This document shows, piece after piece, positions 1 to 7,818 of a DNA stretch of 18,504 bases. The DNA is taken from NCBI GenBank assembly GCA_937892925.1, contig CALBHX010000043.1, forward strand, positions 1-18,504, read 5' to 3'. The number at the start of each line of letters is the position of its first letter. The first letter of the stretch is position 1. The notes beneath the pieces are model-generated. The model did not search any database. It worked only from the letters and a program-made list of their open reading frames with translations, and had not been told where the DNA came from. A program made the translations under genes and the position numbers. Source of the stretch: an uncultured Lentisphaeraceae bacterium (lineage in GTDB: Bacteria > Verrucomicrobiota > Kiritimatiellia > RFP12 > DVOR01).

Positions 1-1818
1 TCTCCAATCACCTCGTGGTGATAATGCGATGGTGCCTACTTTTGGGCCATCCGGAATAGCAGAGCGTTTATATTGTTGCAGTACGAAACGCCGACAGAAG
101 ATGGTGAGCGTTTCATGAATGATCTCTTTTGTATACATATGCCCGAGCAGACGGATGGCTAACGTTTCTAAGTCGGTACGCGCACATCCATATTTGAGAA
201 AATAGTAAAGGAAGAAGTCGTGTAACTCGTATTGGCCTACGATAGCTTCGGTATGTTGTTCCTCGGGAAGTAATTCCGGCGATATAGGCGTGTCGCAAAT
301 ATCAGATAGAATACCGGCTAGAGTGGGATTACTGTCTTGGGCAACAGTATGTATACACCATTTGACTAATGTTTTCGGGACGCCGCAGTTAACTGCATAC
401 ATACTCATATGATCCCCATTATAGGTGCTCCACCCTAGGGCAATCTCAGAAAGGTCGCCTGTTCCAATCAGCAACCCGTGTGTTTGATTGGCTAAGTCCA
501 TAAGTATATATGTTCTTGCACGCGCTTGAGCATTTTCGTAAGTTATGTCGTGATTTTTGGGGTCGTGATTAATATCGCGGAAATGTTGTTCTACTTCCGG
601 AATGATGGAAATTGTTCGCAGTTCTGCTCCAAGATGTTCTGCCAGGTGTTCAGCATTTCGTAATGTTCGCTTAGTGGTTCCAAATCCCGGCATGGTAACG
701 GCAAGGATGGTGGAAGGTGATTTCCCGATAGCTTGACAGGCTCGTACGCAAACGAGTAATGCCAAAGTTGAATCCAACCCGCCGGAAAGGCCTAAAACGA
801 GTCTTTCAGCATGTGTAAAACGAAGTCGTTTGATAAGCCCGGTCACTTGAATCTGTAGAATTTCCTGGCATCGCATGAGGCGTTGGGCATCATCTTTTGG
901 TACAAACGGATGCGTTTCCAATCCGGCTAGGCTCCCGTCTGCACACATAGGTAGTTCGCCGCATACGATGTGGCGCAAGGCTGGCCTTGATAGTTCTGGG
1001 AAAGAGGTTTCGCGTTGGCGAACCACATCAATCCATTGCGGATTGAAATCCATAAGACTTATTCCGGTTGTCCAACGCGCCTCTGCAAGCAGATGGCCGT
1101 TGTTCGCAAGTAAGCGATGCCCACCATAAACCACATCGGTGGTCGATTCTCCGCAGCCTGCAGCAGCGTAGGCATAGGCACAAACGAGCCGTCCTGATTG
1201 CATACGTACTAGATCTCTTCGATAGGAAGCCTTTCCAACAGCTTCAGTACTGGCCGAAAGATTTAGAACCAGGTGTGCGCGGCCAGCGGCTAAACGATTG
1301 GACGGAGCATCCACTGCCCATAGGTCTTCACATATTTCTACACCAAAACGCAAGCCATTAGTTTCAAACAACAGATCTGTTCCAAATGGAACGCCTAGGT
1401 ATTCTGTTCCTTCCGGAACTGTTCTGCCGGAAACGAAATGGCGTTTCTCATAGAATTCACGATAGGTTGGCAAATACGTTTTTGGTACTAATCCAAGGAG
1501 ACGGCCTCTTTGAGCGATTGCGGCACAGTTGTATAAGCGATCTTCCCATCGTATGGGTAGACCAAAAGCTACGATAACCTGATCTGGCAGGTGTTCAATT
1601 AGATAGGTCAGGGCGCTTTCTAGTTGTTGTTCCAGAGCCTGTGTGCCAAATAAATCTCCGCAGGTATAACCAGTCATGGCTAATTCAGGCGCCACCACGA
1701 TGGTGGCGCCTGCATGCGTTGCTTCCTCAAACACATGCAATAAATTTTTTGCGTTGGCCTGAGGATTGGCCACCTGTACATCTGGCGTGACCGCTGCAAC
1801 ACGAACAAACTGAATCAT
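1..1818 (-). CDS. nadE: Glutamine-dependent NAD+ synthetase, 3' end outside window
   Basis: This enzyme makes NAD+ from nicotinic acid adenine dinucleotide, ATP and ammonia, with ammonia taken from glutamine. The reading frame is open for 606 codons from the ATG at 1818 to the window edge, so probably only a few dozen C-terminal residues are missing. The N-terminal nitrilase-type glutaminase domain (about 1-270) has the expected Glu45 (APELAMTGY), Lys112 (VPKTYLP) and Cys162 (VEICEDLW) triad. The C-terminal synthetase domain starts near 330 and has the PP-loop SGGLDST at 344-350. The start overlaps the stop of the small membrane gene upstream (ATGA), with GGAG 8 bases ahead of it. It is the last visible gene of a four-gene coupled operon that also contains NAD+-dependent ligase. 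Identification is firm. Confidence 0.95.
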   Translation of the reverse strand, partial: MIQFVRVAAVTPDVQVANPQANAKNLLHVFEEATHAGATIVVAPELAMTGYTCGDLFGTQALEQQLESALTYLIEHLPDQVIVAFGLPIRWEDRLYNCAAIAQRGRLLGLVPKTYLPTYREFYEKRHFVSGRTVPEGTEYLGVPFGTDLLFETNGLRFGVEICEDLWAVDAPSNRLAAGRAHLVLNLSASTEAVGKASYRRDLVRMQSGRLVCAYAYAAAGCGESTTDVVYGGHRLLANNGHLLAEARWTTGISLMDFNPQWIDVVRQRETSFPELSRPALRHIVCGELPMCADGSLAGLETHPFVPKDDAQRLMRCQEILQIQVTGLIKRLRFTHAERLVLGLSGGLDSTLALLVCVRACQAIGKSPSTILAVTMPGFGTTKRTLRNAEHLAEHLGAELRTISIIPEVEQHFRDINHDPKNHDITYENAQARARTYILMDLANQTHGLLIGTGDLSEIALGWSTYNGDHMSMYAVNCGVPKTLVKWCIHTVAQDSNPTLAGILSDICDTPISPELLPEEQHTEAIVGQYELHDFFLYYFLKYGCARTDLETLAIRLLGHMYTKEIIHETLTIFCRRFVLQQYKRSAIPDGPKVGTIALSPRGDWR

Positions 1819-2000
1819 TTGGATGACTCCTTTTTGTTGGCCGGGTAAAGACAGCAAAGGAGCCCGGTGCTGAAAGCAAGAACGCCTCCAATCAGTAGTG
1901 CCATCAGTACCCACCCGGAGGTTGGTTTTAGAAAAAACAAACCTGCAATGATTATAAATAAACCTTCACATAGGCCAAAACAAAACCACCGTCGTTTCAT
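1815..2000 (-). CDS. Small two-helix membrane protein, unknown function
   Basis: A 61-residue protein with two hydrophobic segments, about 6-24 and 29-51, joined by a short Lys-Pro turn. It starts with MKRR and ends with a Lys/Ser-rich tail, so by the positive-inside rule both ends should face the cytoplasm. I do not recognise a family. That it is a real gene is supported by overlaps on both sides. Its ATG overlaps the ligA stop (ATGA at 1997-2000) and its TGA overlaps the nadE start (1815-1818). A GGGGG run inside the ligA end lies in Shine-Dalgarno position. It may be a membrane anchor or partner for a neighbour, but nothing in the sequence shows this directly. Confidence 0.75.
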   Translation of the reverse strand: MKRRWFCFGLCEGLFIIIAGLFFLKPTSGWVLMALLIGGVLAFSTGLLCCLYPANKKESSK

Positions 2001-4273
2001 ACAAAATCCCCCAAAAAGTCGTCTTGGATATACTGCTTGGATTCGGTTTTCGTTGCTGTTGGTGTCGTTACTGACTCCGTCACTTTTTCAGGATTCAGCT
2101 CGGTTGGGTGGTTGTTTTCAGAAATCATTGAAAGTAGCTGCGCTTCTGTGAGCTGCGGAATGCTCAGAGCCTGAGCTTTTGCATATTTTGTACCCCCTGG
2201 GTTTTCTCCTACTACGAGATAGGCCGTCTTCTTGGAAACGCTGTTCTGAATAACACCTCCCTGCGCACGAATAAATGCTTCAATAGATTCTCGCGGCCTG
2301 GAAAGTGTCCCTGTTAGAACAAAGGTCTTCCCGGTCAAAGCTGTCCCCGATTCTTGTGGCGCCTCTGAAACAGGGTTAATCCCAAGGGCTTCTAGGCGTT
2401 CGAACACATGCGTGGCATAAATCGAGGCTAAAAAACGGATCATCGTTCGTGCCATTTCAGGTTTTATGGTGAGGAGAAAACGATCACGTATTGGGCGAGC
2501 TGGATCATCGCGCAATACCAGCCCCCGGTGAGCCAATGCCGTGGCTCTGTAAACAATTTCACCTGCGAACTGTTCTTTGTTGGGTATATCTTCAGCCCTT
2601 CGTCCAACAGCGTCATAAAACAGGGTGACCTCGTGAAACAGGTGCGTCGTTTTCAATTCTGAAAACGTTTTGAACGGTGCAGCCAGTATGCGTGCTGCAG
2701 TTTCTCCGATTCCGGGAATCCCCAAAGCAAATAACCACCGATGTAAAGGTAAAGTTCGGGCACGAACCAGGGCGCGTTGAACGTCTTGTGCTTTTTTACC
2801 AAAGCGACGTTCCGAACCGTCTTCTGCAATCAGACGAAATGTGGCTAATTTTTGACAATCCAAATGGAATAGGTCTAGCGGCTGTATAACAAGCCCGGAT
2901 TGTACCAGAGCTTCGGCCATTTTCCCGCCAATTGCTGCGATATCCAACGCATTACGCGAAACAAAAAGTTCCAGATGCCCAACACGTTGCGCAGGACATT
3001 CTGGATTGATGCACCGGGTAGCCACTTCACCTTCCAAGCGCATGGTTTCTCCGCCGCACACCGGGCAAACGGAAGGCATCTGAAAGGGGACGGTTCCCGC
3101 TGGACGCAATTCATGAACCACTCCATCCACAGCTGGAATAACATCTCCATGCTTGGAAATGATAACCGTATCGTTCACACGGATATCCTTTTCGTGAATC
3201 ATATCTGCATTGTGCAGGGTGGCCCGTGCAATGACAGATCCTGCCAAAGATACGGGCACTAACTCCGCTACCGGCGTGAGCACGCCGGTACGCCCCACCT
3301 GAACTGTGATTCCCAGCAGTTTTGTTTGCGCGCGTTCAGGGGCATATTTGTAGGCTCGTGCTGAACGCGGAGCGTGCGCCGTGCTTCCAAGTTTGGCATA
3401 GAGGCGGCGTTGATTGACCTTGATCACGGCACCGTCCATTTCAAATTCGAATGCATGGCGTTGCAGTTCAAGTTCATCCAGCGCTTCCATAACCTGGCTC
3501 ATATCCAGGCATAATCGCAGCCATGGCGGCGTTTTGAAGCCCCATTGTTTAAAGGTGCGCATCATTTCAGTATGTGTATCGAACGATACGCCTTGCAGTG
3601 ATCCCGAAGCATAGAGCACAGCATCCAGGGGGCGGCGTGCCACTTCGCGGGGATCGAGTAATTTTAGGGAACCGGCTGCCGCATTACGAGGGTTGGCGAA
3701 TGGTTCGCGCCCGGCTTCATCCTCAAGTCGATTCAGGGCTGCGAATCCTTCACGCGTCATGTATATTTCCCCGCGTATTTCTACCAGTTCAGCCTCGCAG
3801 GGAATGGACAATGGAATGGAACGAATGGTTCGGACGTTGGCGGTTACATCGTCCCCAATTTCTCCATTTCCACGCGTTGCAGCTCGAACGAAATGACCTT
3901 TTCGATAGAGTAGAGAAATCGATACACCGTCTACTTTCGGTTCTACCACATAATCCCATGTTTCACCGGGCAATTGCTGGTGAAGGAAGGAGTCAAACTG
4001 GTTCAATTCCCCTCGGTCATACGTCTTATCCAGGCTTCTCATCGGAGGATCATGCCGCACTTTGGCAAATCCTTCCAAAGGCTCTCCACTTACGCGTTGT
4101 GTTGGAGAATCCGGTGTAATGAGCTCCGGATGCTCACGTTCCAGCGCTTCCAGTTCTGACCAAAGCGAATCGTATTCAGCATCTTCAATGACAGGGTGTG
4201 CTTCAACGTAATACAGGCGGTCATGCCGGGCAATTTCACTCCGTAACCATGCCGCACGTTCTGCCACAGACAT
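1997..4273 (-). CDS. ligA: NAD+-dependent DNA ligase LigA
   Basis: Seals nicks in DNA using NAD+ as the adenylate donor. The frame extends upstream to 4363, but the start at 4273 is chosen because MSVAERAAWL matches the usual N-terminus, AAGGAGG lies 10 bases ahead, and the ATG shares one base with the stop of the preceding gene. The product is 758 residues, longer than the 671 of E. coli. Domains in order: Ia domain (1-70), adenylation domain with nucleophile Lys113 (EPKVDGVSIS), OB fold (about 315-395), Cys4 zinc finger (C403, C406, C421, C426), helix-hairpin-helix region (435-630), BRCT (646-716) and a 40-residue polar tail. Oddities are an insertion of roughly 55 residues near 540-597, an altered final hairpin (IKPEM where E. 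coli has VPDVG) and the C-terminal tail. All catalytic elements appear intact, so it is probably the essential housekeeping ligase. Confidence 0.96.
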   Translation of the reverse strand: MSVAERAAWLRSEIARHDRLYYVEAHPVIEDAEYDSLWSELEALEREHPELITPDSPTQRVSGEPLEGFAKVRHDPPMRSLDKTYDRGELNQFDSFLHQQLPGETWDYVVEPKVDGVSISLLYRKGHFVRAATRGNGEIGDDVTANVRTIRSIPLSIPCEAELVEIRGEIYMTREGFAALNRLEDEAGREPFANPRNAAAGSLKLLDPREVARRPLDAVLYASGSLQGVSFDTHTEMMRTFKQWGFKTPPWLRLCLDMSQVMEALDELELQRHAFEFEMDGAVIKVNQRRLYAKLGSTAHAPRSARAYKYAPERAQTKLLGITVQVGRTGVLTPVAELVPVSLAGSVIARATLHNADMIHEKDIRVNDTVIISKHGDVIPAVDGVVHELRPAGTVPFQMPSVCPVCGGETMRLEGEVATRCINPECPAQRVGHLELFVSRNALDIAAIGGKMAEALVQSGLVIQPLDLFHLDCQKLATFRLIAEDGSERRFGKKAQDVQRALVRARTLPLHRWLFALGIPGIGETAARILAAPFKTFSELKTTHLFHEVTLFYDAVGRRAEDIPNKEQFAGEIVYRATALAHRGLVLRDDPARPIRDRFLLTIKPEMARTMIRFLASIYATHVFERLEALGINPVSEAPQESGTALTGKTFVLTGTLSRPRESIEAFIRAQGGVIQNSVSKKTAYLVVGENPGGTKYAKAQALSIPQLTEAQLLSMISENNHPTELNPEKVTESVTTPTATKTESKQYIQDDFLGDFV

Positions 4274-5334
4274 CACGATAATACCTCCTTGGCAAGTACG
4301 GCAAGAATGCCGAATAAGAGCAACAGGGTAATCCCAAGCCAGAATAGCAGACTTCCAACCCATGCCCGGTTTTGTTTTTGATGACGCTGTCGATAAAGTC
4401 GCAAGTCTTCTACGGAGAGACGGATCGTTCGCCCAGGCTTCGGGTATGCCTCTGGGTTTGGCGGTGCGATAACCGAGCCTGGATAAATCTCTCCGTTGGG
4501 CATAATTCCATGGCTTGCCTGGTGCAGGTCAAAAAGCACCTCATCCCAATCGGCATATCGCTTGGCTGCATCTCGGTGCGCTAACTTTGCTAATACAGCA
4601 GCCACAGTGTCCGGAAAATGCGGCGCCATGTCACACGGGGAGGGGATGGATGCCTTTAATTTTTGTTGCAAAATCTCATCTGGTGACAGGGCGCCAAACG
4701 GCACCTGTCCGGTAACTAATGCATAGAGGGTCATTCCCAAGGCAAACATATCAGCCCGTGTGTCTACGGTTCCCGGCGCTTGATATTGTTCAGGCGCCAC
4801 ATACGGGGCAGAACCAACCAATGTTTCTACAGGCGGATTGATGCCGACGCCTGGCTCAAACGTTACCACTGAGAGATCCGGCAGCACTGGCTCTGAATCT
4901 TCCGATATGTAAAGACTTTTCGGGCGTAAGCCGCCATAGACTAAATGCGCCGATTGAAGTTCTGCAAACCCAGTTGCTAGAGCTGTTGCGATTTGAAGCA
5001 TCGGTTCAACGCGTAATCGATGCCCATTTAGCAGATGAAGGATGTTTTGTGCATGACAATCTTCCAGGACAACGTAAGCTTGGTGTTCCGAACGGATGAC
5101 ATCAATGATATCCGGGATTAGGCAGCTTCTGTGCTGCGCTAATGTACGAACAACGCCGAATAAAGCATCGCCTATACCCGCATTCTGCAAAACTTCTTCC
5201 CCAAATACGGCAATAAGTACATCCCGCTCTAATACCGTCTGTTCCGCACGCCAAAGCGTACATCGAGCAGAGCACATCAACTGCTGCTTGAAAACGAAAC
5301 CGTCTATCTCCGGGGAACCAATCATGTCGGGCAT
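4273..5334 (-). CDS. Tail-anchored protein kinase-like protein, probable pseudokinase
   Basis: 353 residues with the fold pattern of a Hanks-type Ser/Thr kinase. The C-lobe markers are clear: VGSAPYVAPEQ (173-183, activation-loop end and APE), DTRADMFALGMTLYALVTG (191-209, helix F region) and the Arg near 259. The catalytic parts are lost. The glycine loop reads MCSARC (20-25), the VAIK lysine position is Ala42, the helix-C Glu appears to be Val, and the HRD loop reads LVYGGLRPKS (131-140), without its Asp or Asn. DFG is replaced by DLS (153-155). One hydrophobic helix at about 325-348 near the C-terminus suggests tail anchoring with the kinase-like domain in the cytoplasm. It is first in the operon with ligA and nadE and overlaps ligA by one base. 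No good Shine-Dalgarno precedes the start, and Met4 is an alternative. Family membership is firm; loss of catalysis is inferred. Confidence 0.85.
   Translation of the reverse strand: MPDMIGSPEIDGFVFKQQLMCSARCTLWRAEQTVLERDVLIAVFGEEVLQNAGIGDALFGVVRTLAQHRSCLIPDIIDVIRSEHQAYVVLEDCHAQNILHLLNGHRLRVEPMLQIATALATGFAELQSAHLVYGGLRPKSLYISEDSEPVLPDLSVVTFEPGVGINPPVETLVGSAPYVAPEQYQAPGTVDTRADMFALGMTLYALVTGQVPFGALSPDEILQQKLKASIPSPCDMAPHFPDTVAAVLAKLAHRDAAKRYADWDEVLFDLHQASHGIMPNGEIYPGSVIAPPNPEAYPKPGRTIRLSVEDLRLYRQRHQKQNRAWVGSLLFWLGITLLLLFGILAVLAKEVLS
4284..4290 (-). promoter_or_regulatory. Ribosome binding site fixing the ligA start
   Basis: A full AAGGAGG on the minus strand, 10 bases before the ATG at 4273. 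It lies within the end of the upstream pseudokinase gene, and together with the TGATG stop-start overlap it argues against the longer ligA frame beginning at 4363. Confidence 0.85.
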
Positions 5335-5506
5335 TATCTTATCATAGCTGGAGGGATGTCGCAGAGTTGTTATCTACGTTGTCGTTACATAAAACACCAG
5401 AGAGACATTAGCATGGAAACGGATGAACCATTTCTATTCCACGTGCGAGGAATCTGGCTGTGTAGGAGCGTAACGTCTTGTAAAATATTCGGAAGTGATA
5501 GGTGCC

Positions 5507-5534
5507 GTCTGTTATATACACTGTTGTAACAGAC
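5507..5534. repeat. Inverted repeat, possible operator or hairpin
   Basis: GTCTGTTA at 5507-5514 is perfectly complementary to TAACAGAC at 5527-5534, with 12 bases between. It lies directly upstream of the promoter-like pair at 5543-5570 and about 175 bases before the pseudokinase start. It could be a regulator site or an RNA hairpin; no T-tract follows. Confidence 0.45.
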
Positions 5535-5542
5535 ATAGACGA

Positions 5543-5570
5543 TTGAAGTCTACGATCGACAAGTTATAAT
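5543..5570 (+). promoter_or_regulatory. Candidate sigma70-type promoter facing right
   Basis: TTGAAG (5543-5548), a 16-base spacer and a perfect TATAAT (5565-5570). It points into the 3' end of the minus-strand cysteine-rich gene, so a transcript would be an antisense or small RNA. No plus-strand gene follows it. Confidence 0.4.
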
Positions 5571-5656
5571 GATAGTTTATGGAGTTTGAATATTTCCGGG
5601 TTTAAACATAGGCACTCAAGTCGCGAAGCGCGAACGGTGTGGGATACAGATTCCCA

Positions 5657-6376
5657 TCATTTCATCGTGCTGGAGAATGTATCATCAAAACAAACACATT
5701 CGTGACCTCCGGTTGTCTCCTGAACAACAATCTGTCCCTGACAAGAATCAACTACGTCCCGCGGGCAACAATAAGATAAACTCGGATTAGGTCCTTCAAA
5801 CCAAACACCATCACAAGAGTCGCCGTCGCCGCCAATACTGGTTACAACTTCATCATCAAAGGATGTGGAAGAAATTTCATCTCCCACAGAGATTGTGGTT
5901 TCCGAAATAGTCTCGGTCTCGGTCTCTGTGGTTGTTGATTCAACAATACACTCACATCCCGGTTGCATGACGCCACCTTCGTCTCCACAGGAGCGAATCA
6001 CATCATCCGGACAACATTCACAGGTTGAAGAAGAATACGATACACAACTTTGTGTTCGAGTCAAATCGCCATACCGGTCTGCCACCATGGCACAAGTGCC
6101 ACCGCACATACCGTTTTCATCAAAGCCGCACGTGTTTTCCTTACATTCGCATCGCTCATCATCAAATTCTTGTGGCGGATTCTTTTTAGCACACGCCTCC
6201 GCTTCGAATTCGGCATCACAGCATTTATAATTACCCCCAATTGGAACACATTCTTTCATGTCCTCATCCCAAGCCAAATTTCCACCGGGACATTTTGCAT
6301 TATCCACGAACAAAGCAAATACCGGCAAGGATATCCCGACCATTGCGATAATTAAAATAATACTTAATTTTTTCAT
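5657..6376 (-). CDS. Secreted cysteine-rich protein with three CC-C-CxC modules
   Basis: 239 residues beginning with a Sec signal peptide: MKK, a hydrophobic stretch at about 4-20, and probable cleavage near Ala21. The protein has 23 cysteines. Three modules follow the same pattern: CC52-53/C62/C76-x-C78, CC121-122/C130/C141-x-C143 and CC203-204/C212/C227-x-C229. The second and third share CCPxDVxxSC. An extra Cys-rich stretch lies between modules one and two, and an acidic Thr-rich linker (about 147-186) separates two and three. This predicts a disulfide-bonded extracytoplasmic protein. I do not recognise the family. It begins three bases after the stop of the upstream exported protein, with GGAG in Shine-Dalgarno position, so the two are surely cotranscribed. 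Base composition is more A+T-rich than in the neighbouring operons. Confidence 0.8.
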   Translation of the reverse strand: MKKLSIILIIAMVGISLPVFALFVDNAKCPGGNLAWDEDMKECVPIGGNYKCCDAEFEAEACAKKNPPQEFDDERCECKENTCGFDENGMCGGTCAMVADRYGDLTRTQSCVSYSSSTCECCPDDVIRSCGDEGGVMQPGCECIVESTTTETETETISETTISVGDEISSTSFDDEVVTSIGGDGDSCDGVWFEGPNPSLSYCCPRDVVDSCQGQIVVQETTGGHECVCFDDTFSSTMK

Positions 6377-6379
6377 CTG

Positions 6380-7570
6380 TTACTCCGCTCTGATTCTTTG
6401 CGTTTGATCCCCGTATCCGGAAACAGCCGGTTGATGTTTCAAATGCATGTATTTTGGTAAGTTATGCACCTGAGTCGACAATCCTTGTTCAGGCATCCGT
6501 GCCAATTGCGCGTCCACCTTTTCGGTAATCATCCCCTTTAATTTACGATAAATAAAATCAGCCTCCTTGGAAAAAGATTCCTTCCGAATTTGATATTCTT
6601 CTTCTAAGCCCTGTTTCAACTGATTTAAAGAAACACGACGCACACCCGTTTGTACATGAAACACACGGATTTGAATATCATCCGCCGTCCATTTCGGATC
6701 ATATCGGAAAAATCCGACAGACACACCCTTTGCACCTTGCAATTTACCGCGATAATTAAATTCAGAACAATCCGAATAACGATACGTGACTTTCATCTCG
6801 CTTAAATCATACACCGGCGCGCCCAAACGCGTTTGGATGTCATCCTTCAATCCGGGTTGATACCCCTCCGGTTTCGGCACACTGCCATCGGTAACCAAAT
6901 ATTGCGCCGGCACAAACTTTGCCCAATATTCCCCGTCTTTAAATTTTTGCGGATCCACCTTTAATAACGGATACGCCGTCAGGAAGTGATAGTTTTCATT
7001 TACAACATCCAAAAATGTTTCAAAATAAGCGCGCTCTTCCGGTGAAATCTGTTTCAATATCCGCTCTGGAACCCAAAAATACGGTTTCCCCGTCTTTTTG
7101 TCCACCGCCGGGGACGGGTCATACGACGCCATCACATACCCCTTTATCGATTGCGGGTGTTTCTCCATGTCAATCAGAATTCTCGGCAATTGAAGATTAG
7201 GCTCGGCGTAATATATCTTGATATTCTTATCACAATACAACGCAATATATTTAATTTCTGCCTGTAATTCGTCTTTCTTGCCCATAAAATAATTTTCTTG
7301 ATTGCTGTCTATTTTCTCTTTTAACGCTTTGGGTAAATTTTGATACACTTCTGTCTTATGAAGATAATCGGCGATCGCCTTGGCCTCGGCCTTTTGATCA
7401 AACGTCGGATCATTCAGACGGGTGGCCGACATATATCGCATACCGTTTTCACGCTCCCACGGTTTCATACCGTAATTGCGGGACGGCGTGATACCATATA
7501 ACGCCACCGCCCCCAATGCACAGGATGCCAAAATATACAACTTTAATAACGGCTTTAATTTTTTCATCAT
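6380..7570 (-). CDS. Exported protein of unknown function
   Basis: 396 residues from the ATG at 7570, beginning MMKKLKPLLKLYILASCALGAVALYG, a Sec signal peptide or N-terminal anchor. LASC resembles a lipobox, but the hydrophobic stretch continues past the Cys, so a lipoprotein is doubtful. The rest is soluble, rich in Lys, Tyr and Pro, with only two further Cys and no repeats. The C-terminal third (about 310-355) is helical and charged. I do not recognise a domain. The start is uncertain. AAGGGGGG precedes 7570, but in-frame ATGs at 7616 (AAGGA ahead) and 7663 (AAAGGAAG ahead) would add 13-31 polar residues before the signal sequence. A TTTAAT -10-like box lies at 7684-7689 on the minus strand. 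It is first of a two-gene operon with the cysteine-rich protein and may act with it outside the cytoplasm. Confidence 0.75.
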   Translation of the reverse strand: MMKKLKPLLKLYILASCALGAVALYGITPSRNYGMKPWERENGMRYMSATRLNDPTFDQKAEAKAIADYLHKTEVYQNLPKALKEKIDSNQENYFMGKKDELQAEIKYIALYCDKNIKIYYAEPNLQLPRILIDMEKHPQSIKGYVMASYDPSPAVDKKTGKPYFWVPERILKQISPEERAYFETFLDVVNENYHFLTAYPLLKVDPQKFKDGEYWAKFVPAQYLVTDGSVPKPEGYQPGLKDDIQTRLGAPVYDLSEMKVTYRYSDCSEFNYRGKLQGAKGVSVGFFRYDPKWTADDIQIRVFHVQTGVRRVSLNQLKQGLEEEYQIRKESFSKEADFIYRKLKGMITEKVDAQLARMPEQGLSTQVHNLPKYMHLKHQPAVSGYGDQTQRIRAE

Positions 7571-7818
7571 GATGATAGAGCCCCCCTTATATTGAGCGTT
7601 GTTCGCCATGGGTTCCTTTTCTTTTGTCGAGTGACTTATCCCTGTATGTAGCGACTTGCCCATCCCTAGCTGCTTCCTTTCTGATTAAATGATTTACCAT
7701 CTATCGGGTAAGATGTAAATTGGTTTCAACAGATTTTTATGCGGGTATCGACGGTCTTTTGGTGTTTCATCGTTCAATACGTCCGATTTTCCTTACCTTT
7801 TTGCGGAGGAGACTTTCA

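Larger units (their letters stand above)
5335..5656. other. Intergenic region with palindrome and promoter
   Basis: No gene is seen in these 322 bases, which separate two minus-strand operons. It holds an 8-base inverted repeat (5507-5534), a rightward promoter-like pair (5543-5570) and a small GC hairpin, TCGCG-AAG-CGCGA, near 5620-5632. TATGAT lies just before the pseudokinase ATG on the minus strand, which could give a nearly leaderless mRNA, but no matching -35 is seen. Confidence 0.6.

Noticed and set aside
3574..4119. 181-codon plus-strand ORF opposite ligA
   Set aside because: It is a shadow of the conserved ligA frame; its translation lacks domains.
4274..4363. N-terminal 30-residue extension of LigA
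   Set aside because: It lies in the 3' end of the pseudokinase gene. A consensus ribosome binding site and the family N-terminus support the start at 4273.
7510..7540. Lipoprotein signal in the exported protein
   Set aside because: LASC fits a lipobox, but the hydrophobic stretch continues for eight residues after the Cys, so a normal signal peptide or anchor is more likely.
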